A DNA stretch of 64,000 bases, from NCBI GenBank assembly GCA_028281235.1, contig JANQKG010000030.1, positions 84,117-148,116 on the forward strand, given 5' to 3'. Position 1 is the stretch's first letter. Each line of letters begins with the position of its first letter. Below the pieces are notes generated by a model. That model searched no databases and had not been told where the DNA came from. It was given only the letters and a program-made list of their open reading frames with translations. The DNA is from Afifellaceae bacterium (GTDB lineage: Bacteria > Pseudomonadota > Alphaproteobacteria > Rhizobiales > Afifellaceae). The position numbers and the translations under genes were made by a program. Below are positions 14,291 to 22,837 of the stretch, one piece after another.

Positions 14291-17227
14291 CTATTCCGCC
14301 GCCGTCTGCCCTGCGGTGTCGAATTCACGCAGCGCTTCGGCGTCGCGCGGCGAGACATCCGGATAGTCTCGGTCGGAGCCGACATCAGTGGAATACTTCC
14401 AGGAGCGCGCACATTTCTTGCCGCGCGCCTTCTCCACGGCGACCGCGGCGACTTCCGCCTCCTGCGGCAAGCGGAAGGCGTTGGCCGGCGCCTTCTTCAG
14501 CGGTTTGACCGTGAAGCCGGAGGTGATGCAGATATCCGCCATGTCGACGTCGTCCATGGCGGCGATGAGGGTTTCATCGGATACGAACAGTATCGGACTG
14601 GCCTCCAGCGAGGAGCCGATGTCCTTGCGCACCCGCGCCTCCTCCAGCGCGCCCAGGACCACGCTGCGCAGCCTCAGAACGGCGTCCCACTTCGCCTCCA
14701 GCTTCTCGTCCCGCCAGGCCCGCGGCACCAGCGGAAAGAGCTCCAGGTGCACCGAATCGAGCTCGCTGCTGTGGCGCTGCACCCAGGCTTCGTCGCAGGT
14801 GAAGGGCAGGATCGGTGCAAACCAGCGCACGAGGCTGTCGAACAGCCGGTCGATCACAGTCAGCGTCGCATGACGATCACGCGACGATTCCGGGTCGCAA
14901 TAGAGCCGGTCCTTGCGAACGTCGAAATAGAATGCCGACAGGTCGACAGTCATGAAGTTGAAGAGCGCGAAATAGATGCGCTTGAAGTCGAACGCCTGGT
15001 AAGCGTCGCGAATCACGCGGTCGAGACGCGCCAGATGCGACAGCATCAGCCGCTCAAGCTCCGGCATGTCGGATTCCACGACGCGGTGTTCGGGGCGGAA
15101 ATGCGCCAAGGAGCCGAGCATCCAGCGCAGCGTGTTGCGTAGCTTGCGGTAGGAATCGACGCTGGTCTTGAGGATCTCCGGACCGATCCGCGGGTCCTCC
15201 GAATAATCGATGGAGGCGACCCATAGCCTGAGAATGTCGGCGCCGGATTGCTCGATGACTTGCTGCGGCGTGATCTGGTTGCCCAGCGATTTCGACATTT
15301 TGCGGCCGTCCTCGGCCATGACGAAGCCGTGCGTCAGCACCGCTTCGTAGGGCGCGCGGCCGCGCGTCCCGCAGCTTTCAAGAAGCGAGGAGTGGAACCA
15401 GCCGCGATGCTGGTCGGAGCCTTCCAGATAAAGCGAGGCGGGCCATTTCAGGTCGGGCCGGTCTTCCAGGACGAAGGCATGGGTGGAGCCTGAATCGAAC
15501 CACACATCAAGAATGTCGTTGACCTTCTCCCATTCGGCCGGGTCGTAGGTATTGCCGAGAAAGCGCTCCTTCGCGCCGTTCTCGAACCAGGCGTCGGCAC
15601 CCTCCGCCTCAAAAGCGGTGACGATGCGCTGGTTTACCGCTTCGTCCTTGAGAACCTCGCCCGTCTCCAGATTGACGAAGACGGCAATCGGAACGCCCCA
15701 GGCGCGCTGACGCGACACCACCCAATCAGGGCGCGCATCGATCATCTTGTAGAGCCGGTTCTGGCCGCTCTCAGGCACGAACCGCGTCTCGACGATGGAG
15801 CGTAGCGCACGGGCGCGAAGCGTGTCGCCGGGCTCGTCGATGTCGCGGTCCATATGGATGAACCATTGCGGCGTGTTGCGGAAGATGACCGGCTTCTTGG
15901 AGCGCCAGGAATGCGGGTATTGGTGCTTCAGCCGACCGCGCGCAATGAGCGCGCCGGCCTCCGTCAGCGCCTCGATCACTGCGGCGTTGGCGTCGCCCTT
16001 CTCACCGGACGGCGTGATGACCTGACGACCTTCAAAGCCCGGTGCGTCGACAGTGAAGCGGCCGTCGGCGTCTACGGTATAAGGGATGGCGGTGTCGACG
16101 CCGCTTCCTCCGAGCTGGGCACGGCTCGCCATCCAGATATCAAAGTCCTCGCGGCCGTGGCCGGGTGCGGTGTGGACGAAGCCCGTGCCGTCCTCCTCCG
16201 TGACGTGCTCGCCTGACAGGAGCGGCACGTCGAACAGATAGCCGCCGAGCCCGGCGGCGCGCAGGGGATGGGCGCAGACGAGCGTCTCAAAGTCGCCGGT
16301 CTCCACTTCCGAAACGCGCTGATAGTCCTCCACCCGCGCCTGCTTCATCACATCGGCGGCGAGCGCATCGGCGAGAACGAACTTGTCGCCGGCCCTGGCC
16401 CAATTGCCTTCCGGTGCAACCGTCACCTCGTAGAGCCCATAGGCGATGCGCGGCGAGTAGCAGATGGCGCGGTTGCCGGGGATCGTCCATGGCGTCGTGG
16501 TCCAGATCACAACGGAAGCGCCGCGCAGGAAGCGCGGACCCGATGTCACCGGAAACGCCACCCACACCGTGTCGGACGTGTGGTCGTGATATTCGACCTC
16601 CGCTTCCGCCAGCGCCGTCTTCTCCACAACCGACCACATGACCGGCTTGGAGCCTCGATAAAGCTGCCCGGACAAGGCGAACTTCATCAGCTCGGAGGCG
16701 ATCGTCGCCTCAGCGTGGTTGTCCATCGTCGTGTAGGGGTTCTCAAAGTCGCCGACGACGCCCAGGCGTTTGAACTCTTCGGTCTGCACGCCCATCCAGT
16801 GACGTGCGAATTCGCGGCACTCGCGGCGGAACTCGTTGACCGGAACGGCGTCCTTGTCCTGGCCCTTGGCGCGATATTCCTCCTCCACTTTCCACTCGAT
16901 CGGCAGGCCATGGCAGTCCCAGCCCGGCACGTAATTGGAATCGAAGCCGAGCATCTGGTGGGAGCGGGAGACGATGTCCTTGAGAATCTTGTTCAGCCCG
17001 GTGCCGAGATGGATGTGGCCGTTGGCGTAGGGCGGGCCGTCGTGGAGGATGTATTTGTCGCGCCCCTTGGCCGACTCGCGCTGCCGGCGATAGACGTCGA
17101 CCTCCTCCCAGCGTTTGAGGATTTCCGGCTCGCGCTTGGGCAGGCCGGCGCGCATGGGAAAGTCCGTTTTGGGCAGGAACAGCGTCTCAGAATAGTCGCG
17201 GCCGGATGCGGCCTTCTTGTCGCTCAT
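14291..17227 (-). CDS. ileS: isoleucyl-tRNA synthetase
   Basis: 978-residue class I synthetase. The HIGH-type signature is in [19 protein letters not shown] (about 66-84), the KMSKS loop in [20 protein letters not shown], and the editing domain between them contains [17 protein letters not shown]. The C-terminus has [13 protein letters not shown] where many bacterial enzymes have a KCxRCW zinc knuckle, so one cysteine is replaced by Ser and the zinc site appears lost or altered. The start at 17227 is ATG and gives the normal N-terminus. lspA follows after four bases, so the two are co-transcribed. Confidence 0.97.
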   Translation of the reverse strand: MSDKKAASGRDYSETLFLPKTDFPMRAGLPKREPEILKRWEEVDVYRRQRESAKGRDKYILHDGPPYANGHIHLGTGLNKILKDIVSRSHQMLGFDSNYVPGWDCHGLPIEWKVEEEYRAKGQDKDAVPVNEFRRECREFARHWMGVQTEEFKRLGVVGDFENPYTTMDNHAEATIASELMKFALSGQLYRGSKPVMWSVVEKTALAEAEVEYHDHTSDTVWVAFPVTSGPRFLRGASVVIWTTTPWTIPGNRAICYSPRIAYGLYEVTVAPEGNWARAGDKFVLADALAADVMKQARVEDYQRVSEVETGDFETLVCAHPLRAAGLGGYLFDVPLLSGEHVTEEDGTGFVHTAPGHGREDFDIWMASRAQLGGSGVDTAIPYTVDADGRFTVDAPGFEGRQVITPSGEKGDANAAVIEALTEAGALIARGRLKHQYPHSWRSKKPVIFRNTPQWFIHMDRDIDEPGDTLRARALRSIVETRFVPESGQNRLYKMIDARPDWVVSRQRAWGVPIAVFVNLETGEVLKDEAVNQRIVTAFEAEGADAWFENGAKERFLGNTYDPAEWEKVNDILDVWFDSGSTHAFVLEDRPDLKWPASLYLEGSDQHRGWFHSSLLESCGTRGRAPYEAVLTHGFVMAEDGRKMSKSLGNQITPQQVIEQSGADILRLWVASIDYSEDPRIGPEILKTSVDSYRKLRNTLRWMLGSLAHFRPEHRVVESDMPELERLMLSHLARLDRVIRDAYQAFDFKRIYFALFNFMTVDLSAFYFDVRKDRLYCDPESSRDRHATLTVIDRLFDSLVRWFAPILPFTCDEAWVQRHSSELDSVHLELFPLVPRAWRDEKLEAKWDAVLRLRSVVLGALEEARVRKDIGSSLEASPILFVSDETLIAAMDDVDMADICITSGFTVKPLKKAPANAFRLPQEAEVAAVAVEKARGKKCARSWKYSTDVGSDRDYPDVSPRDAEALREFDTAGQTAAE

Positions 17228-17426
17228 CTTGGGGCCTTCAAGGCATTGGGGGACTTACACGCGGGCTTCGCCATAGAGGCAGCGCGCCGCCGAATAGCGG
17301 CCGTTCCGGCCCCGTCAGAGCGAGGCCGTGCGAATAATTCGACTGATCGCCGAAACGTGCACCATGACGGGGCTTTTAGCGGAGGCCGGCGGGCAAGGGA
17401 AGCAGGTGCAAGCTCGAACACACTGA

Positions 17427-17454
17427 CACAAGAAAACGGGCACAAGAAAACGGG
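17427..17454. repeat. 14-base perfect tandem duplication in the ileS/toxin-antitoxin spacer
   Basis: CACAAGAAAACGGG occurs twice in direct succession. It lies in the 312-base gap 17228-17539 between ileS and the Xre-type antitoxin gene. Apart from this duplication and the promoter/operator at 17475-17518 I see nothing defined in that gap; 17228-17426 presumably holds the ileS promoter, which I could not place with confidence. Confidence 0.8.
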
Positions 17455-17474
17455 GCACAGGGCGATGGGCGTTC

Positions 17475-17518
17475 TCGACAACGTGCCACCTGCCCGTTAT
17501 ACTTAGGCCAAGTGGCAC
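17475..17518 (+). promoter_or_regulatory. promoter and operator of the Xre/RES toxin-antitoxin operon
   Basis: TCGACA (17475-17480) and TATACT (17498-17503), 17 bases apart, form a good housekeeping promoter. An inverted repeat with 10-base arms and one mismatch (GTGCCACCTG at 17483-17492 facing CAAGTGGCAC at 17509-17518) brackets the -10 box. This is the expected position for autorepression by the downstream Xre-type antitoxin. Confidence 0.7.
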
Positions 17519-17539
17519 AGACCAGGATTGGCAATTCAG

Positions 17540-18019
17540 ATGAAGCAACCCCGAGCGCTGTCGCCTGCGGCGGGCAAAGCGCCCGCAAGAACGAAGCGGC
17601 CTACTACGTCCGGAAAGACGACATCCGGCCGTTGCCTTCTCTCTGACCTCGCGGAGCGTGAGGTCAGGAACGCGGCGCGCGGCGAACGCGCGGAATTTAT
17701 GATTCTCGATGACCTGTTGGCTCATGGTTTTAGCAGGGAGGAGCTTTACAGCCTCGTCCTGCCGCGCCGAACTTTCGCGCGGCGCAAGCAAGTGAACGCG
17801 CGACTCTCTGCGGAGGAGACGGACCGCGCAGTCAGGATTGCCCGTCTCACCGCGATGGCGGAGCGCGTCTTTGGCGAGCAGGAGAAAGCACACCGTTGGC
17901 TGCGCAAGCCGAGTCGTACACTCGACGGCGCCGTTCCGCTGAACTTGATGAAGTCCGAAAGCGGCGCTCATCTCGTTGAGCAAACATTACACCGTATCGA
18001 CTACGGCATACTCGCCTAG
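17540..18019 (+). CDS. Xre/MbcA/ParS-type (DUF2384) antitoxin
   Basis: 159-residue antitoxin partner of RES-domain toxins. It has a basic N-terminus, an Xre-like helix-turn-helix region (ILDDLLAHGFSREELYSLVLPRRTFARRK, of which the second half is the recognition part), then the family segment LSAEETDRAVRIARL and AMAERVFGEQEKAHRWLRKP. The C-terminal DUF2384 part ends SGAHLVEQTLHRIDYGILA, where the LxRIxxG pattern of the toxin-binding tail is clear. ATG at 17540 is chosen over a TTG four codons upstream. It is followed 10 bases later by the toxin. Antitoxin-first order and its own palindromic operator fit autoregulation. Confidence 0.87.
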   Translation: MKQPRALSPAAGKAPARTKRPTTSGKTTSGRCLLSDLAEREVRNAARGERAEFMILDDLLAHGFSREELYSLVLPRRTFARRKQVNARLSAEETDRAVRIARLTAMAERVFGEQEKAHRWLRKPSRTLDGAVPLNLMKSESGAHLVEQTLHRIDYGILA

Positions 18020-18029
18020 CGATCTTAGC

Positions 18030-18470
18030 GTGAACGTCTGGCGGATATCCAACTACGCTGACCTTTCGGGCCAGGGAGAAATGATCGCATCCGGTCGGTG
18101 GCACCTTGCAGGCACACCTGTCGTCTATTGTGCCGACCATCCGGCAACGGCGCTTCTTGAAAAGCTCGTTCATATCGACCTGGAGGACATGCCGCGCGGC
18201 TACACGCTTCTCAGGATCGACGTGCCGGACGAACCGAGCCACCGCATTGAGGTCGCCGAACTCCCAGCCGATTGGATGACCAATTTCGAGGCCACCCAAG
18301 CCGTCGAGACTGACGCGCTCGCCGCGGCAGAGCATCTTCTCATATGGGTCCCGTCGGTTCTCGCCCCGCATACATGGAACGCGCTTCTCAACCCGCGCCA
18401 CGAGGCCGCATCTCATTGCAAGATCATCGAAACCGAACAGAATCTTTTCGATCCCCGGCTGGTCCGTTGA
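18030..18470 (+). CDS. RES-domain toxin
   Basis: 146 residues with the RES fold signature: VWRISNYADLSGQGEMIASG at the start, GRWHLAGTPVVYCADHPATA, ALLEKLVHIDLEDMPRGYTL, and a C-terminal HTWNALLNPRHEAA with ILNP-type motif. The conserved Arg, Glu and Ser of RES toxins are present. Characterised members degrade NAD+ or ADP-ribosylate a host enzyme; which of these applies here cannot be told. The start is uncertain: GTG at 18030 gives the typical short N-terminus, while the frame is open back to a TTG at 17976 inside the antitoxin gene. No frameshift or loss of motifs, so it should be active. Confidence 0.88.
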   Translation: MNVWRISNYADLSGQGEMIASGRWHLAGTPVVYCADHPATALLEKLVHIDLEDMPRGYTLLRIDVPDEPSHRIEVAELPADWMTNFEATQAVETDALAAAEHLLIWVPSVLAPHTWNALLNPRHEAASHCKIIETEQNLFDPRLVR

Positions 18471-18482
18471 GGAACGCCAAAT

Positions 18483-18558
18483 CTAGTGTCCCGAATCTGA
18501 AGTTCGCATCACTATTCAGCCTGCTCTGAACGAACTTCAGATTCGACAGGGACACTAG
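18483..18558. repeat. long hairpin A after the RES toxin
   Basis: Arms of 24 bases begin CTAGTGTCCC and continue GAATCTGAAGTTCG. The right arm (18531-18558) is the exact complement except for a 4-base insertion after CTAGTGTCCC. The loop contains AGCCTGCT. It stands 12 bases after the toxin stop and shares the TGAAGTTC...AGCCTGCT...GAACTTCA pattern with the next hairpin. Confidence 0.85.
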
Positions 18559-18590
18559 ACAACATATTGAATCTATTGTTGTTTTATGGC

Positions 18591-18637
18591 TTGAAGTTCC
18601 TACGACGAGCCTGCTGGAATAATGGTAGGAACTTCAA
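18591..18637. repeat. hairpin B, related to hairpin A
   Basis: Perfect 13-base arms TTGAAGTTCCTAC (18591-18603) and GTAGGAACTTCAA (18625-18637) enclose a 21-base loop that contains AGCCTGCT, as in hairpin A. It lies 48 bases before the ATG of the YqaA-type gene. The two hairpins may be diverged copies of one small element. Confidence 0.85.
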
Positions 18638-18684
18638 ACCCACTACACTGGCGCTTCGGCCGCGAAGCAGATAGAGCGACTCGC

Positions 18685-19284
18685 ATGATGGGACCGTCAG
18701 CGATGCTGCGCGCGCTCTACGATTGGACGATGCGGCTGGCGGCGACCAAGCATGCCACAGCGGCGCTGGCGTTTATCTCCACCATCGAAAGCTCCGTCTT
18801 TCCGATCCCGCCGGACGTCCTGCTCATCCCCATGGTGCTGGCCAAGCGAGCCAAGGCGTGGTGGTACGCGCTGGTGGCGACCGTCTCCTCGGTGATCGGT
18901 GGCTTGATCGGCTATGCGCTGGGGGCGCTTCTGTTTGAAGCCGTGGCCAAGCCGATTCTGAGTTTTTACGGCTATCTGGAGCAGTTCGACCACTTCGCCG
19001 AATATTACAATTCGTGGGGCGCGTGGGCGGTGCTCGTCGCGGGTGTCACGCCCTTCCCGTTCAAGGTGATCACCATTGCGTCCGGCGCGACGCAATTGTC
19101 ATTGGTGGTGTTCATCGTGGCGAGCGTCGTGGCGCGCGGATTGCGCTTCTTCCTCGTGGCAGGGCTGCTTTATTGGTTCGGCCCGCCGATCCGCGATTTC
19201 ATCGAAGCGCGGCTCGGTCTGGTGACGACAATCTTTTTCGTGCTGTTGATCGGCGGCTTCGTGGTGGCGCGCTACGCGGTTTGA
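18685..19284 (+). CDS. yqaA: YqaA/DedA-like SNARE-associated (VTT) inner-membrane protein
   Basis: About 199 residues with four to five hydrophobic helices. It carries the VTT-domain features of YqaA proteins: SSVFPIPPDVLLIPMVLA (with the Pro-rich re-entrant loop), an SSVIGGLIGYALGAL helix and VAGVTPFPFKVITIASG. The DedA superfamily is linked to lipid scrambling or undecaprenyl-phosphate recycling; the exact job of YqaA is unknown. I use the ATG at 18685; ATGs at 18688 and 18700 would also work. The preceding open frame runs back into hairpin B and is unlikely to be translated. The 3' end overlaps ribF tail-to-tail by 13 bases. Confidence 0.87.
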   Translation: MMGPSAMLRALYDWTMRLAATKHATAALAFISTIESSVFPIPPDVLLIPMVLAKRAKAWWYALVATVSSVIGGLIGYALGALLFEAVAKPILSFYGYLEQFDHFAEYYNSWGAWAVLVAGVTPFPFKVITIASGATQLSLVVFIVASVVARGLRFFLVAGLLYWFGPPIRDFIEARLGLVTTIFFVLLIGGFVVARYAV

Positions 19285-20288
19285 TCGCCGCCTGCCTTGA
19301 GCGCGACCCAGGCATCGGCGATGCGCTGATCGAAGGCGCTCGGGGGATGGCGCTCCAGGATGGTGCGCGCCTCAACGGAATCCTCGTCCATGCGCGCCAC
19401 CAGCGCCTCGACGCTGTCGAAATGGCGCTCTTCACGAATATGTCCGCAGAACGAGACGAGTGCGTCTGCGCCGTAAAGGTCGCCGGAGAAATCGAAGACG
19501 AAGGTCTCCAGCACCGGGTCGCCGCCGCCGAAAGTCGGGCGCCGGCCATAGCTCGCCACGCCGTCGCGGAGCGCGCCGTCGGTCGTCAAAAGACGCACCG
19601 CATAAATGCCGTGGGCGAGTTCAGATGCCGGATCGAGCACCATGTTGGCTGTCGGGTAGCCGAGGTCTCGGCCGCGGCCGTCACCGTGTTGGACGGTTCC
19701 CGCAACGGCGAAACGCCAGCCAAGCAGCCCGCCGGCCGCTGCAACATCCCCTTGCGACAGAGCGTGACGGATGCGCGTCGACGACACCGCCTCCGGCCCT
19801 TCGCTCACCGCATCGACGGTCGTTACCGAGAAGCCGTGCAGTACGCCCTGCTCGGCAAGGAATTGCGGCGTGCCTGCGCGGGCCTTGCCGAAGTGAAAAT
19901 CATAGCCGGTGATTGCGGCGCGGATGCCGAGGCGCTTCAGCAGCACGTCACTGACGAAATCCGCCGCGCTCTGCGCCGCCAGCGCCTGATCGAACGGCAG
20001 CACCAAAGTGCCGTCAAAGCCGAGTGCGGCCGCGAGCGCGGCTTTCAGCGGCGCCGGCGTCAAACGAAAGAGGGGCTTTCCGGAGAAGAAAGCACGCGGG
20101 TGCGGCTCGAAGGTCAGCATCAGCGCAGGCACGCCCAGATGCTCCGCTTGCGCGGAGGCAGCGCGCAGCACCGCCTGATGGCCGCAATGCACGCCATCGA
20201 AATTGCCGATAGCCACCACGCCGCTGCGCCACGCGGACGGCATGTCGGCGAGACTGGCAAAGCGGGCTGGCTTGGCGGGAGGCATCAT
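19272..20288 (-). CDS. ribF: bifunctional riboflavin kinase / FAD synthetase
   Basis: 338 residues, as expected. The N-terminal nucleotidyltransferase domain has VVAIGNFDGVHCGHQAVL, containing the GxFDGxH active site, and later SSTRIRHALSQGDV. The C-terminal riboflavin kinase domain has GRDLGYPTANM and HGIYAVRL, with ETFVFDFSGDLYG near the C-terminus. It makes FMN and FAD from riboflavin and ATP. The start is ATG at 20288 (a second ATG follows directly). It is 58 bases downstream of the HAD phosphatase gene on the same strand, and the pair are probably co-transcribed. Confidence 0.95.
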   Translation of the reverse strand: MMPPAKPARFASLADMPSAWRSGVVAIGNFDGVHCGHQAVLRAASAQAEHLGVPALMLTFEPHPRAFFSGKPLFRLTPAPLKAALAAALGFDGTLVLPFDQALAAQSAADFVSDVLLKRLGIRAAITGYDFHFGKARAGTPQFLAEQGVLHGFSVTTVDAVSEGPEAVSSTRIRHALSQGDVAAAGGLLGWRFAVAGTVQHGDGRGRDLGYPTANMVLDPASELAHGIYAVRLLTTDGALRDGVASYGRRPTFGGGDPVLETFVFDFSGDLYGADALVSFCGHIREERHFDSVEALVARMDEDSVEARTILERHPPSAFDQRIADAWVALKAGGDQTA

Positions 20289-20346
20289 GGGCGGGGTTCG
20301 CAAGCGGCCGGGACCCTGCCTGCCGCGGATGGGAGCGTCAAGCGGG

Positions 20347-21198
20347 TCAAGCGGCGCCATCCCAAGCAAGTGCCGGGATATGCGCCACCGCATCAAGCCC
20401 CTCCGCGTGCAGCCGGGCAACGACGCGCGCCGCGTCCGGGTCTTTGTGCGATCCGAAATCGGCGGCGTGAATGCCGCCGGTGACAAAAAGAGCCGGCAGA
20501 TCATTGTCGACGGCGCCGCGGATGTCGGTCGGGAGACCGTCGCCGATGGCCAGAATGCGCTTGCCTTTCAGCGCCGCGATCTCGCGCTTGGCGGCATCGT
20601 AGATCGGTGCGTGCGGCTTGCCGAACAGGACAGCCTCGCCGCCCAGCTCGCTATAGAGGCGGGCGAGCGCACCGGCGCAATAGATCAAATGGCCGCCGCG
20701 CTCTACGACGAAGTCCGGATTGGCGCACACCATGGTAAGTCCGCGCGCCACAAGCCGCTCAAACAGGGCGCGATAATCCTCCGGCGTCTCCGTATCGTCG
20801 TCGAGGAGCCCCGTGCAACTGACGATCTCCGCCTCGTCCTCAGACACAAGCGCGATGTCCAGCCCCTCGTAGAACGCGTCGTCGCGGTCGGGACCGACAT
20901 GCAGTACCTTTGCGCCGGGGCGCGCGGCGATCACTGCGCGCGTCACATCGCCGGACGTAATGACGGTATCGTAGGCGCCGTCGGGGACGCCCAGCCCTCT
21001 CAGCTGTGCGACGACCGAATCGGCCGGACGCGGCGCATTGGTGACGAGCCCAACCGGTCCGACGATCTCGCGGAAGCGGACAAGCGCGTCCACGGCGGGT
21101 GGAAACGCGGCGACACCGTTGTGGAGAACGCCCCAAACGTCGCACAGCAGCGAATCATATTCGCCGGTCAGCTCCTTCAGACCCGCAATCCGACGCAT
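20347..21198 (-). CDS. HAD-superfamily class IIA hydrolase (TIGR01459-like)
   Basis: 283 residues. HAD motif I is LLCDVWGVLHNG (the nucleophile Asp at about 20), motif II near VGLVTNAPRP, the class IIA cap follows, and motifs III/IV are LFGKPHAPIYDAA and ILAIGDGLPTDIRGA. It belongs to the NagD/PGPase-like group; the alphaproteobacterial subgroup has no proven substrate, although the tight linkage to ribF in rhizobia suggests flavin-nucleotide or sugar phosphates. ATG at 21198 gives the usual N-terminus MRRIAGLKEL. The 256-base region upstream to the M16 gene is intergenic and otherwise unremarkable. Confidence 0.87.
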   Translation of the reverse strand: MRRIAGLKELTGEYDSLLCDVWGVLHNGVAAFPPAVDALVRFREIVGPVGLVTNAPRPADSVVAQLRGLGVPDGAYDTVITSGDVTRAVIAARPGAKVLHVGPDRDDAFYEGLDIALVSEDEAEIVSCTGLLDDDTETPEDYRALFERLVARGLTMVCANPDFVVERGGHLIYCAGALARLYSELGGEAVLFGKPHAPIYDAAKREIAALKGKRILAIGDGLPTDIRGAVDNDLPALFVTGGIHAADFGSHKDPDAARVVARLHAEGLDAVAHIPALAWDGAA

Positions 21199-21454
21199 TC
21201 CGTTTTCGTTCCATCCTCAGCGCCGAGAAGCCCCGCGCGCCCGCGGGAAACCGGCGGCGCGGCCTAGCGCCACGCGCGAGCGCCGTCAAGCACGGCCGCC
21301 GTCGAGCAATAACCAGCTCCGGCCTGCCGCCCGCATCGGCGCGGCGGCCATATCGCACACGCGCCTTGAACAGATCATGAAGGAAAGTTCATTCGCCACC
21401 CTTCGCGCCGCCCCTATATTGCCGCAATATGTGACCGTCGGAGGGCCCTGCCCG

Positions 21455-22837
21455 ATGAAGAGCTTCTTGCCGCTGGTGCTGTTGTCCGGAGTGCTGATGT
21501 CCTCAATCCCCGCCTATGCTGAGTCTCAGGTCGCCGAAATTGGCGCCGAAATCCCCCGCATGGCGCCGAACGCTGAGGAATTCCGCCTCGCCAACGGCAT
21601 GCCCGTCGTCGTGATCCCCGACCACAGGGCGCCCGTCGTCTCGCACATGATCTGGTACAAGGTCGGCGCGGCCGATGAGGAAGACGGCCAATCGGGCATC
21701 GCCCATTTCCTCGAGCATCTCATGTTCAAAGGCACGGAGAACCATCCGGGCGATGAATTCCGCTCTCGCGTGGCGGCCATCGGCGGCGACGAAAACGCCT
21801 TCACCGCGGCCGACTACACTGCTTACTTCCAGCGCGTCGCCAAGGAGAATCTCGGCGAGATGATGCGCTACGAAGCCGACCGGATGACCAATCTCGTGCT
21901 TGCCGACGATGTGGTCGAGACGGAGCGCGACGTGGTTCTCAACGAGCGGCGCGACCGCGTGGAGCGCAATCCTGACGCGATCCTCAACGAAGCGCTGCTC
22001 AGAATCCTCTACCTGAACCACCCTTACGGCCGTCCGATCATTGGGTGGAACCACGAGATCGAGGCGCTGGATCGTGAGACGGCGCTGGAATTCTATCGCC
22101 GCTATTATACGCCGAGCAATGCGATCCTGGTCGTCGCCGGCGACGTGACGCCCGATGAGGTGAAGCGGCTGGCGGAGGAGACGTACGGCGTCATCCCCGC
22201 GCGCGCCGATCTCGCGCGCGCGGCCCGGCCATCGGAGCCGCCGGGAGCCGGTCCACGCACGGTCACGGTGCGCGACGAGAAGGTGCGCGAGCCGCAAGTG
22301 CAGCGCGCCTATATCGTGCCCTCGGCGACGACGGCGGAGCCAGGCGAGGCTGAGGCGCTCAGCCTGCTTGCGGAGATTCTCGGCGGCGGCGCGACGAGCC
22401 GCTTCTATGACGGCCTCGTGCGCGGCGACGGCATCGCCACCTATGCCGGCGCCTTCTATCGCTCCACCGCCCTCGATAGCTCACGCTTCGTGATCTACGG
22501 ATTGCCCAAGCCCGGCGTTGCGCTCACCGATCTGGAGGGGCGGATGGATGAGGTGATTGCCACGCTCCTGGAAGACGGGGTCACCGAGGAGGAGCTGGAA
22601 CGCGCCAAACGGTCGGCGATTGCGCAGGCTATCTATTCCCTCGACAGCCAGGTACGGCTGGCGATGATCGTGGGCCAGGCGCTGACCTCCGGGGCGACAC
22701 TTTCCGACGTTCAGACCTGGCCGGAGCGCATCGATGCGGTGACGGTCGACGATGTCCAGGCGGCGGCGCAGAAATTCCTTCGTGCGGAGGCCTCCGCCAC
22801 CGGCTATCTTGAGCCGCTTGCGGAGGAGCGGAGCTGA
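21455..22837 (+). CDS. M16 family zinc metallopeptidase, catalytic member
   Basis: 460 residues. A Sec signal peptide (MKSFLPLVLLSGVLMSSIPA, cleavage after AYA) sends it to the periplasm. The inverted zinc motif HFLEH is at residues 84-88, followed by the supporting Glu in ETERDVVLNERR. Two M16 domains are present. The ATG at 21455 has a GGAGG site 10 bases upstream and restores the signal peptide; the open frame before it is spurious. It overlaps the next M16 gene by one base (TGATG), so the two products are made together and probably form a heterodimer in which only this subunit cuts peptides. Confidence 0.92.
   Translation: MKSFLPLVLLSGVLMSSIPAYAESQVAEIGAEIPRMAPNAEEFRLANGMPVVVIPDHRAPVVSHMIWYKVGAADEEDGQSGIAHFLEHLMFKGTENHPGDEFRSRVAAIGGDENAFTAADYTAYFQRVAKENLGEMMRYEADRMTNLVLADDVVETERDVVLNERRDRVERNPDAILNEALLRILYLNHPYGRPIIGWNHEIEALDRETALEFYRRYYTPSNAILVVAGDVTPDEVKRLAEETYGVIPARADLARAARPSEPPGAGPRTVTVRDEKVREPQVQRAYIVPSATTAEPGEAEALSLLAEILGGGATSRFYDGLVRGDGIATYAGAFYRSTALDSSRFVIYGLPKPGVALTDLEGRMDEVIATLLEDGVTEEELERAKRSAIAQAIYSLDSQVRLAMIVGQALTSGATLSDVQTWPERIDAVTVDDVQAAAQKFLRAEASATGYLEPLAEERS

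Noticed and set aside
16268..17506. 412-codon plus-strand frame
   Set aside because: Antisense to ileS; the same explanation applies.
20289..20504. Longer N-terminus of RibF
   Set aside because: It would overlap the HAD gene, and the family start lies at the ATG at 20288.
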